Positions 1 through 10,150 of a stretch of DNA of 64,000 nucleotides are shown one piece after another. The position numbers were made by a program, and so were the translations under genes. The stretch is from assembly GCA_964017195.1 (NCBI GenBank), contig OZ024890.1, positions 25,661,701-25,725,700 of the forward strand, read 5' to 3'. The notes under the pieces were generated by a model. The model was not told the DNA's origin. It worked only from the letters and a program-made list of their open reading frames with translations, and made no database searches. This stretch comes from Siderastrea radians. Its lineage: Eukaryota; Cnidaria; Anthozoa; Scleractinia; Rhizangiidae. Every line of letters begins with the position of its first letter. Position 1 is the stretch's first letter.

Positions 1-3000
1 AAAACATTCTCGTTCTTTGAATTGGTCATGTGAAGCCCCAAAAGGAAAATCTGTGTTTTATCCAAAGAGATTGGATGAGGCAGGCACTGAACGCCGCTGC
101 TGTAGAAGCAAATTTGGGTGGCTGACAGTTTGTGCATAAGCAAAGAAGGGTTAACTCTCTGACGCTTCTAATCATCAACGCTTAGGCTAAAACGGGCGTT
201 AGATAAAATATTTCCTTCTCCGTTCAATGTTGATGATAAACTACGCGTACGAGAAGAGAAGAAATTTGAAATTCTTGTAAGTGAGCCATCTCTAACAAAA
301 ATTTTCTCTGTTTAGTCAAGATTATATTCTTGTCTAATGCGTGTTTTTTTAGCAAGGAGATCGCTCTGCAATATAATATACATGTCTGATACCATACCTG
401 TTTGTATGCGGGTAAGAGGACCCTCGGCTCCCTTTGCCGTTTGCTTATTAATGTCTGGCCAGTTTCGCTGACGTTTTGCTGTGGAAAGAGAAAATAAATG
501 TGAAAAGGCGATATAAGACATATCACACCACAAAACTTTGCATGGATATTACAGTTTCGCCAAAGTACTGCGGTAAAATACAGAACAAATAACGGTCGTA
601 AACAACAACATTACATAAAATTAATTCAAAACTGCCTCAGTTGCAGAAAGTTGAGTATATGTACTAATTGTAGTCCCGGAGTATATGTACTCATTTGGGT
701 AATTTTGATCGTAAACCGTGGTTCTTACGTTTTATAGTCAACAGAAACTGTCATTATTTTTTACAGAAGTTATTGTTCGAGAATAAACTATTTCACTGAG
801 GATCTTAGGAATTGGAGAAGGAAACAAAGCCTTTAGTTTTTGCGCACTTACTTTTCCCTCCTTACCCAATCTGTACATTTTGAGATCTTAGGACAGGCTT
901 ACAAGAGTTCTAAAATTATTTTTGCTTGCCTCTTTTTTGCGTTAGTTTCTGCGCGTAATTATAAGCTCGCGAAAATAAATTCACAGAAGGATAATATAAT
1001 TATAAAAGTATTTATCCCTTGCCATAACCCATGCCACAAGAGGGATGGTGAGTGGAGATGGAAGCTGATAAAGATTTCATTTTCGTTACACTGCAATTGT
1101 TGTTGACATTAAAACTTTTTTTCTGGACTTGAAGATTTGTATTTTTCTCAGTTTTTGTGCGTGACTCATGGAATATCGCAGATAGTTTATCCAGGAATAA
1201 TTTTACCGACAACTTTGCACGATTTTCACTAATTCTAAAAGCCGCGACGAAGGGAGGCAAACATCCTGTACGTAACATCTCACTGCACTTCTTTAGAGCG
1301 GTCGCGACATCACATAGACCTTCGTTTTAAAAAAGAAACAGAAATTGTCCCTTTACAGTAGTTTTCATATCCGATATCTACCTCTTACCTTGTGAGAAAG
1401 TAATTAACCTTACGATCAGACAAGCGTAGCTAGCGAGCTAAATTCGATCAACGCAATCTCGTATATAAACTAAACGAAGCCTTAAGTTGAAGATACCAAT
1501 CTTCATTTAAAAATAATACCAAAGGTTATTCCGAATTTCTAAGTCTAGTTATAACATAAAAATAGACAAAAATATCCTTCCTTACCTTGTTATATTAAGT
1601 CACAGGTAGACTGCTCGGGTAACCAATAAATCGAGCAGACCACAAAACCGTCGTCTACGAGAAAGAGATAAAATCAAACGTTCAAATTCCGCAATCGTGA
1701 TAGAAGAAATTCGGTGCAGTCAAAAATATAGAAGCTTCAAAAAAATTAATCAAAAGCTACCTTGGACGGGGAGAATTTCCTAATTTTTTCCCAAAATTAT
1801 GACAGATCGCCGGTGCGTGCAAATACTGTTTTCATCAAGTCATTCTCCCTCGCTTACGTAATTATCTCATCTCCAAGGTATGCGAGCTGTCCTGGAACAC
1901 ATGCGCGATAATCGTCCTTCTTTCCTTGGTAAACGATTGGCATTGGCCAAAACCTTGACATCGCGAAACAATTTGCTTTTAAGGAAAAGTTTTAAGAATA
2001 ACTTAGCCAAGCAAGTACCAAGAATGTTCTCTTTTGCGAGGAAAAAAATCGATCATCTTTGCATTTTCACACAAGTTTGTTTGCCACCTGCCATGTTTAC
2101 GATCAGGTCATCGGGGTGTTCTACAAACACAGGTCACTCTGTGATTATACATCTGACGCTGGGAACGGGACACTAGCTCAGTTGTCGTGCCCCTGTGTGA
2201 TTTACTTAATCCTTCGCTTTAACTTCACAGTTCAGATTTGAACATTTTGGAAAATCTCATAAAGAAAACATGGAAAATTAACATCACATGAAAATACTTC
2301 TCGTTAGATTTCATTCGGATGGCCGCAATTCAGTAAGGACCTCATGTTTGCTTGCTGAGTTTTAACCTGGTAGGCAACTCTTGTCTGTGTCAGTCGCACG
2401 TTTACAACATGGTACAGCAACATCACCGATCAGTCGCAAGAGGATGTAAAATCCAACTTAAAATACTATGAAAAGTACTTTTAGTTGAAGTTCAAAGCAT
2501 AATTTTTATCTGAAAAAATTTCGCCCATAATAAAAATTGTCCATGAAAGTGATCTCCACTCCGCTGGGTATCTTATAATCTCTTGACTCGAGTTGTCGAA
2601 ATGTCGGTCACCAACAACGGGCCCGTCTTAAGACTACCCCCACTTTAAAATCATTCAAGAAAAGCTGCTAAAACTTAAAATATAAACAATGAAAATCGAC
2701 GACTTATAACTATAGAGGCTGTTGGGGGTGATTTTTGAAGACGAAAACAGAAAATTTGGATATATAAAGTAATTACTTTATATATCCAAATTTTCTGTTT
2801 TCGTCTTCTGCGTCTTGCTTTAACTGCCGTAAGGATAAGTCTTTCGTGTATACATTTTTTTCACTTCAAAAGTTTTACTGATCCAGGTGTACTTAAGATC
2901 CGGCAACTCTCAACGTCTTGTCGCTGTGATCTTAACAGTTTTAAAGCTTTGTGAATTTTGAATTCAAGTATAACACAACAACTAACACTCTTGTCATGAA

Positions 3001-3622
3001 CCACGACCTGAACTTTTATTTTTGCTGGTGGGGCCTACGTAAAAAAAAGGTTCACTTTTAAGCTGATGAAAACAAAGTAATTATCTTTAGTGTGAAGTTC
3101 ATATAATTTAATTACAAACTACTGCTTACAATCAAGAAAATTTTGAGACCGTAGAGCAGAACTCTAACTAGAGTCCAGAAAAACAGTGCACCATTAAACC
3201 GAGAAATTTTAACTTTCCCAGACTCTCGTTATATATTAGAGTCCTTTCAGTTCTTTCGCAGCCGAGACTTGATCTTTTCTTTGCATTAATCTCTTAACCC
3301 TCATGTCCCGAAGATCACCCAAACCAGTACACCCTGTTTGTTTCATCTGATGCTACGCTGGTTACATCCGAATGTCTCCCTATGAACAAACTGGTGCACG
3401 AACGAATCAAAACTGAATCCCAGCGAGGCAAGCGCGAGTATATTACCACAACTGGTGGTCTATCACAAAATTTAAGTGGCGTGTAGAAAAATAGTTAATT
3501 ATGTAACACTTCTGTTATAAACCAATTGTCGTTTAAATAAACAACTGCTCCTTTGAAAGCAAGAAGGCGTATAACTAATATTTCGTCTGTCGTTTTTCGT
3601 GAATTTGAAGTTTCTTTTCGTT
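1..3622. other. Non-coding stretch upstream of the first lectin gene
   Basis: I see no convincing exon here. The short open frames lack family resemblance and credible splice signals. The one clear structure is the perfect palindrome at 2737-2808, listed separately. A TATA-like stretch lies near 3228-3236, but it is about 390 bases from the lectin start codon, so calling it a promoter would be a guess. Confidence 0.5.
2737..2808. repeat. Perfect 72-bp palindrome
   Basis: The left arm 2737-2772 is the exact reverse complement of the right arm 2773-2808, with no mismatch and no spacer. The centre is AAAGTAATTACTTT. The outermost bases are GAAG and CTTC, and pairing stops just outside them. No gene overlaps it. 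Confidence 0.95.
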
Positions 3623-4054
3623 ATGTGTCATTTGGTCGAATGGTGTATACTCTGTTGTTTTTCTTGTCTTGCGATGGCGTCTGGCCTACCTTTCGAAAGC
3701 GCGCTTACCAACTGGGTAAGGCTCGCTAATGCCACTGCATTGGGATGCGAGGGGAATATGCTGTCACTTTCCTGCGCGGGACAGGAAGAAGGACTGAAAA
3801 TCAATTCTGCGTTCTGGGGAAGGGACGATCTCAAAACCTGTTTACCCGAAAAACCCTCGCAGCAATTGAAGTTTTGTCCTCCTGCTGACCCGCAGTATGC
3901 CTTGGGGAAGTTACGCTCTGTCTGTGAGAAGCAGCCATCTTGTGGCGTGCCTGTGTCGGATGCTTTCTTCGAGAAATCTTTGTGTCCTGGCGTGTCAAAG
4001 TTTCTAAAAGTTGTATACGACTGCAGGATGATGAGCGGGATGGGCGCTAGATAG
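3623..4054 (+). CDS. Secreted SUEL-type (galactose/rhamnose-binding) lectin, single exon
   Basis: Predicted 143-aa secreted lectin read from one uninterrupted frame. The first ATG (3623) opens a hydrophobic leader (residues 1 to about 19, including WCILCCFSCLAMA). One SUEL domain follows at about residues 40-134. It has eight cysteines (42, 51, 73, 85, 101, 107, 121, 134), the sugar-loop motif AFWGR at 63-67, and the closing pattern KFLKVVYDC at 126-134. NAT at 36-38 is a possible N-glycosylation site. SUEL domains bind galactose or rhamnose in egg lectins and latrophilins. Unlike the three related genes further on, it has no collagen stretch and no intron, so it could be a retrocopy or a lectin-only paralogue. 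An in-frame GTG at 3599 would add eight residues but is not a likely eukaryotic start. The family is clear; the sugar and tissue are unknown. Confidence 0.8.
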   Translation: MCHLVEWCILCCFSCLAMASGLPFESALTNWVRLANATALGCEGNMLSLSCAGQEEGLKINSAFWGRDDLKTCLPEKPSQQLKFCPPADPQYALGKLRSVCEKQPSCGVPVSDAFFEKSLCPGVSKFLKVVYDCRMMSGMGAR

Positions 4055-4517
4055 CATTAAAAAAGCTTTTAAATTTTTCGAGAGGAGTGAACGAGCTTTA
4101 GAAATGAGAAGTGGTATCAACCATTGGAACTTGGCCAAATGTAAAATAGTCACGTGGAACATAAACAGCATTGAGGGACAATTTAATCATGGAACATGGT
4201 TATATGTGAATTTTCCTATACAAAGTTGTTATCGCATGGCAGGAGTACAATGAGCACGATATAATATTAACACCAATACCACACATGGGTTGTATTAGAA
4301 TGCCATCTTAACTGCGCTGGTTGTTGCTGGTTGTTTTCGGGCATTTTATCCAAACATGTAAAATTCGTTGACGACATTAAGGGTCGTTTGTTAGACCACT
4401 CAATTATGGAGCATTTTCTGTGGTTTGTAAATAGAGATTATAATGCGGGTTGAATGTGGATGATACATGCGAGCGATGCTACATGGAGAGAGCAACTGTT
4501 ACCTTAGGAGACTGGTG

Positions 4518-4689
4518 CTAATACTACAAAATTCTCAATAAAAATACCCTTATCTTACTTCCATGGAAAACCGAGGGAGTTAAATCTCGCACAAAATCGC
4601 CACAAATCGGGAAAGTAAGGGCACAGACAGCAAGTAAGACACCATGGAAGTCAGATAAGGTATTTTTATTGAGAATTTTGTAGTATTTG
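4518..4689. repeat. Inverted repeat downstream of the lectin gene
   Basis: Arms 4518-4565 and 4642-4689 are reverse complements over about 48 bases, with one mismatch and one indel, around a 76-base spacer. Each arm contains CAATAAAAATA or its complement. The left arm therefore supplies an AATAAA (4537-4542) to the plus-strand lectin gene and the right arm supplies one to the minus strand. Confidence 0.8.
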
Positions 4690-5002
4690 TGTTTTCTAAA
4701 GCATATCGTAAATATCCCCATACAAACTCTTATAATTTCGCTATGACCGCTATTTCGCAATATCATATGACACACAACTTGAGCTTGGGCGGCCTGTGAT
4801 ACTACAACTTATGGTTTTTTTCCTGAGGGGATTTCTCGAGGGCTGGGTGGCCTATGAACTGGACCGCGTTCTGCCGAGGGAAGATCCAGAACCCGCGGGT
4901 GGATCTACCAGAATGGGGCTAATACAGCCAATCACATGACGATATGTGGATTGCACGTGATCTTAGAAATTATGAATTTTTTTGTTGGGGGGCGGGGGGA
5001 CG

Positions 5003-5167
5003 GTAAATGCAACTCCTCTACTACCAGCGATGAAAATCGAAAGTTAACACAAGGTTTTCCAAACTCATCCGATTTTCCGCCTTTCTCAATGATGAGACTC
5101 TCGAATGAGTTTCCAAAGTGTTAGCTTTCGATTTTTTATCGCTCGTAGTAGAAGAATTGCATTTAAC
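5003..5167. mobile_element. Short foldback (MITE-like) element
   Basis: The sequence is nearly palindromic over about 165 bases. The left arm from GGTAAATGCAACTCC is mirrored at the right end by GAATTGCATTTAAC, and the inner segment around TTCCAAACTCAT is mirrored by ATGAGTTTCCAA. There is no coding capacity. It looks like a small non-autonomous transposon; no target duplication was identified. Confidence 0.7.
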
Positions 5168-5400
5168 TATGCATACCCAGTAAAAGAATCTACATGCTGC
5201 TGTTATTTTCTGGTTCCTTCGATAATTAGGTTCATTACAAGACGACTGACCCACAAAGTGAAACAAAGCACTGTCTGTGAATAAAACTCGCGAGTGAAAA
5301 CTCTTCATCAGCTCTTTTTTCTGCTGCTGTTTGTCTCGTAATTTTGTTTTGGACTTGGAAATTAGTCCAGGTTCGAACTTACAATGCCTAGAAAGCGAAG

Positions 5401-5829
5401 GCTTAAGATGGAATCCATCAGGAAATTGAGTAATCAGTGGACAAAAATCTTTTACCAGAATAATTTAAAGTATATCGCATTCTTTTTTACATTTTTTGAG
5501 AGCTATGGATGTAATTTGTTATCTGTAATAACCCCAAAGACAATTTCTTATGGGATCCCGTGAAATTCAAATTCAAATTTCACAGGAATTGTGTAAACAC
5601 AGGTAAAATAGATAAATTTTTATGCGTAAGATTTCATTTTGTGAAATTTGAAATTTATTTTCTCGGGCTCCCATAAGAAATTGTCTTTGGGGTTATTACA
5701 GATAACAAATTACATCCATAGCTCTCAAAAAATGTAAAAAAGAATGCAATACGCTTTAAATTATTCTGGTACAAGATTTTTGTCCACTGAAAATTACAGT
5801 TACTCAGTTTGCTAATGGATTCCGTCTTA
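5401..5829. mobile_element. Foldback element with arms of about 180 bp
   Basis: Positions 5401-5583 are the reverse complement of 5638-5829 with a few per cent divergence and small indels. Shared blocks include AATAACCCCAAAGACAATTT and its complement, and ACAAAAATCTT and its complement. The central spacer is about 55 bases. Long arms and a short non-coding centre fit a foldback or long-TIR MITE. Confidence 0.85.
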
Positions 5830-5980
5830 AAACCGAAACCGGCAGATTATCAGAAGAAAGCGTAGCATATTCCCTTTAACCCTTTAAGCTCTGGCTGATC
5901 ATTACACAAATTCTCCTTAGTGGTCTTCAAACATTTCATTGAGACTAATTGGGATAACTTGTTTAAACATCAAGACAATT

Positions 5981-6266
5981 TAGAGCAGTTTTCAATTGAG
6001 TGTCGAAAGTAATGTTGTGTTTGCTTTGGTTTTGCATTACTAGGCTCTCTGATTGGTTAAAAAAACTCGCGCCACTTTCTCAACCAATCAGGCGTAAAAC
6101 CAAAACCAATCGTGACTTGCTCGCACGCGTTTTCCCGCGCTTAGCACCAATTGCTTGTATTTGATTTGATTTCTGATTGGTTCATTTTGTGTTTTGTTCC
6201 TGTTGTGATTGGTCAGAATAATTGTTTTGGTTTTGGTTTTACGACACTCATTTGAAAACCGCTCTA
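5981..6266. mobile_element. MITE with terminal inverted repeats
   Basis: The element begins TAGAGCAGTTTTCAATTGAG and ends in the near reverse complement (CTCATTTGAAAACCGCTCTA), giving terminal repeats of about 28 bp. The terminal TA could be a TA target duplication, as in Tc1/mariner-derived elements. The interior holds repeated CCAATCA/TGATTGG and TTTTGGTTTTG blocks and no open frame. Confidence 0.8.
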
Positions 6267-7120
6267 TCTTGGGTGATCATGTACATGACCTGTACGTACG
6301 ATAAGGAACTGACATGATGGAGAGAAATTTGATGCGGATCACTGTAATTGGGGTTTAACACATTCTTCGGTTATTCCCCATATTTCAAATCAGTTAAACG
6401 CAGTGATTCTCAAAAGACCATAAAGCTTTACTGTCACAAATTTTGATGCTGTATTAATGGTGCTACGAAGGTCACCTACTAACACGTACACGTGACATCT
6501 ACAATAATGTACATGAGTGCTAGACTTAGTTTGTCCTTTATTTACTTGTTTAGGTTTGTTAACCAAGTCTGTGTTTAGACAGTGCGCATGCGTGCATCCG
6601 TGTAATTTCTGTTTCTTTGTGTCGTAAAATAAGTGCAACGTATGTTAGAAATATTACTATATACACATTCAAAATTACAAATAATGTGTAGCATCAAAGA
6701 ATGAAAGGAACTGCTTTTTCATTTAGCAAAATGTTTTAAACAGTGTCTTCGGAAAAAATGAACAGGACGAGCAAGTCCATAGTTAGTTCCTTCTATTCGA
6801 TTCACCTTCAAAACATTTTTCACCATCTAGATTGCGCGACTACTATTCTCACTGTCAAAAAGTCTAAGCCCGGCCTTAGAAGTTTTCACTTACAAGTGTT
6901 TAGACATTTTTTGTGCTGCCTTCACACAGCTATACGTGCACGCCTTTCGCCCTATGAATCGATTAAATTGCCCGTCGCCGTGCGTGCACGCGAGCACGTC
7001 ATCATAGATTCTGAGGTTCCGAATCCCTCAGTCAGCAGAACAATATTAGACGGTGAAAACGTTTGTATCTTTACACGTCACGAAACCAATGTCAATCAAT
7101 GAACCAACTAGTCGATTAAA

Positions 7121-8893
7121 TTAACCGCTGATTCTTGATCTTTGAATAGCTGCTTTGACTCTTGATTCGCTAGGTAGACAATCGTAACTGACGCGAAGAT
7201 ATTTATAAACTTCTCCACAGTCGGTCTTGTCGAAGAAAGTTGAAGTGGCGGCCAGCTCACAGGCGCGTTCGTCTTTACACTGTCCTTCCACTTTGGTCAT
7301 AGTGTTAGACTCGTCTTGAGGGCACATTTTCGAGGTGATGAGACCGTGTTGAACACCATTTGTAGTGCAGGTCGCCGCGTCATCACGGCCCCAGAAAGCA
7401 GAATTGATTTTGATAACTTTGTACTGTGGACACTCGATCCACTCCTTTTCACCCTCACATGTGATAGTCTCCTGAGGACCCTGGAAAATATATACAAGTG
7501 TCAGTTGCCTCTCCACACGGAGAGAGAAATAAATTAAAGATCATGCGTGTATGACTTCGAGTTGATAAACACAATTTGCATGCGCAGGTACAAGAAAACT
7601 GTTCGGCCACCTTATTTGATACAGTACAGAAGAGCTGTAAGACAAACAAATCGACAAAACATGCTCCTCTCAAGAAATGCAGTTTAAAGTGAACCCTTGT
7701 CACTCACTTGTGGCGGCCGAATCAAGCAGAGATTTAAGATTGTTAGTGATTATTTAGAGTAAAAGAATTTTACCCACGGAGAATACCATCTCGACTAAAA
7801 GACACCTAGGGACGACTTAATTCCTCACAAGTAATCGCAACATTTCCTATTTGAAAATTCTTTCCACACAATATTTTTTTGCACCTTGAGTTCTTCAGTG
7901 TTTGGCTTCCAAAGTTTCATTTCAGTTCTAGGGGAAATGTTCTAGGAAATACTCAGAATTAACACAAACGAAGCATGAAGCTCAATAATACAACCCCCAG
8001 CTTTTCGTCTATTATTCCCCTTAGAGCAATCAGTACTCACAGCAAGAGAAGATCCAGCTCCAGGTGGACCGGGAGGCCCCGGGGGACCCGGAGGTCCTGG
8101 AATTCCCCCACGGGCCACAGCGTCACCGCTTCCACTTCCACTACCTCCGCCAAGGTAGCCAGATGGTCCTGGAGGTCCAGGAGGACCCGGAGGTCCCATC
8201 AAACCACCTTGGCCATTCACAAAAAACCCGAGTGGTAGTTTCTGATCCCAGTAGTAATTCAGCATATTTTGATCCTCTAGACTTCTTTTAACAAGACGTG
8301 GCTTTCGTGGTACAACCGAACAGTGCTGTAAGAAATATAAAATGTTACCTAATTGTCAAGTTCTTTACATAACTGCTACAATTTGCTTCGACAGTATCTG
8401 ACAACGTGGTTTCCAGACCATGCCAAACGATTGTAACACAACAGTGATGAGAATTTGTATGTTGACCAGGTCAAGACCAAAGATATTTTAAATTGCCGTA
8501 CATGAGATATGTTTTAAATATGATTTTGTTTTGACTGGGGTGTCCTTATTTCCAGAGAAGCAAGTTAGGTACATATTCCGGAAGAGTAATTTTACTCTTT
8601 TGCTACTGGAATACTAAATATATTCCAAATATCGAGTATCAACAAGTGTAAGGGTGCAGAACTACCTAAACAACTGAACATGGGGACCATTTCATTTACT
8701 CTTACTATACTCCGGAGTACGCTAAATCGAACATGACATTAGTCACTCAAAGTAAATAGCTTCTCATTCGAGAAAAGTCCTCAAAGAACGCGATCTGACT
8801 ATACAGAAATTGTATAAAGGAATAAACACTCACCGCTACTACAAATAAAGCCAGGCCAAGAGCCAGCCTCAGCAGGCCTGTGTCAGCCTTCAT
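7121..8893 (-). CDS. Nematogalectin-like protein with short, split collagen (gene A)
   Basis: Three phase-0 exons: 8893-8834 (signal peptide, 20 codons), 8325-8041 (95 codons) and 7480-7121 (119 codons plus stop), giving 234 aa. All introns are GT-AG (donors GTGAGT and GTGAGT). Residues 1-20 are a leader. A pro-segment ends in a dibasic Lys33-Arg34, like the cleavage site in minicollagen-type capsule proteins. Six Gly-X-Y triplets (61-78), a Gly/Ser spacer, then five more (94-108) form the collagen part. Residues 116-234 are a SUEL lectin domain with eight cysteines, AFWGR and YKYLRVSYDC. Nematogalectin of Hydra has this order of parts and sits in the nematocyst tubule. The collagen is far shorter than in the two neighbouring paralogues. 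A 3' splice site (TTTTAG) 3 nt before the ATG implies an upstream 5' UTR exon that I could not place. Confidence 0.88.
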
Positions 8894-10107
8894 ATCCTAA
8901 AAGAAGACAAGATAAGACAGAGACAAGTTTAGTTTCCGGTTAAATCACTTTTAATCGATAGCGCGTGACTGGTACCTGCAGCAATACCCTGGGAAGAAGT
9001 GACGTCATCACTGAACCGTCTGATTTTGCCGTAAATTCAAGAAACCTTCCTCCTAAATGTTTTTCAAAGTTTTTTTCTTTTTTTTTTCAGTTTATCTTGT
9101 CTACAGAGTTACCCTTCAAAATCACGGTAACAAAAAGATTCATAAAGAATTCGGCCGAGTTTTTCGCGTTTGAACCTCTTACAGCGCATCAGTGATCAGC
9201 CATGTCAGTCAAGAAAGAAATAGTATTTTAACGCGATAGTTTTGCCATAATGAAATGAATAAAAGGGATATTACTTTGTTATTCAAATTTTAAGGAAAAT
9301 ATGAAAAGCACCAAGCTTTGATTCAAAATTCTTCAATGTCCGTATCAAAAAGTCTTACAACACTCGTCCGACACTTGAAGTAACCACTTTGGGTTTTCAG
9401 TTTTATCAAGTAGTTACTTGCTCGTTGTTGTGCTAAATCGTCCTCATTGCCTTTTCAAGTGCCTTTTTTCATTCTGGTATAAAAGGTGAATTGGTTTTAT
9501 TTACAAGCTTTTCACTGAAGAAACTGGTTTTATTGTTGTTTACAATTTATTTGTAAACCTTACACTCATTAATAATCAAAAGCTGTTCATGGCTATACTT
9601 GTTGCCCTTCAGGCCACCAAAAATACTCCTCGTGTTTGAAATAACGACATTCAATGAACGCTTGAGTCAAAAGGCTTACACAGAAGACAAAAGTCGGAGT
9701 TTCAAAAAGGTTATTAGAGGCAATCAAGATGAACTTATTAAAACAGATCAAGGATTGCTTAAACGGCTCTTCAGTCGGTCATGGAGATTTTCCTAAAATG
9801 TTAAGCCGTTCGTGCCAAACGAAGACAAAGTCTTTGAGAGTTTAAACTGTCGTTGTCGTTTGGCCTGAAACTCGCATTGTTCAAAATGCTCTCGTTTGGC
9901 CTCCAACTCTCAAGCACTCTCACTAACGCTAGTGCGCTTTTAAAGAGTCAGTATACTCTCGTCAATTCTCAGAGGCTCTCGCTGACCGTCGTTGGTCTCG
10001 GATGAAATCAGTTACATGGTTATCCTTGTTCATTTACTGTCCATTTACTCCCACATCCCAACCTTTAGGTCAGGTCATATCAAGTCTATGAATTGAAACC
10101 TGCGGGT

Positions 10108-10150
10108 TTACCATTCAAATAAAAGCTATCGAGCAGTACTTTCCTGTGGT
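10108..10150 (+). repeat. Dispersed coral-type repeat, partial copy
   Basis: A fragment with CCATTCAAATAAAAGCTATC followed by GAGCAGTACTTTCCTGTGG. The same sentence recurs at 23691-23965, 32540-32640, 44450-44545 and, reversed, at 17568-17675. Confidence 0.7.

Larger units (their letters stand above)
4055..7120. other. Repeat-rich spacer between convergent lectin genes
   Basis: No exon recognised. The stretch separates the plus-strand lectin from the minus-strand nematogalectin-like gene and contains four inverted-repeat elements, listed separately. A TTTATT at 6537-6542 (AATAAA on the minus strand) is a possible poly(A) signal for the minus-strand gene, about 580 bases past its stop. Confidence 0.5.

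Noticed and set aside
840..2241. Several open frames of 60-98 codons
   Set aside because: No recognisable motif, no splice context and low-complexity composition; likely chance frames.
7942..8265. Possibility that gene A is a true minicollagen
   Set aside because: It has a pro-site and short GPP collagen but lacks minicollagen cysteine-rich domains; a SUEL lectin domain follows instead.
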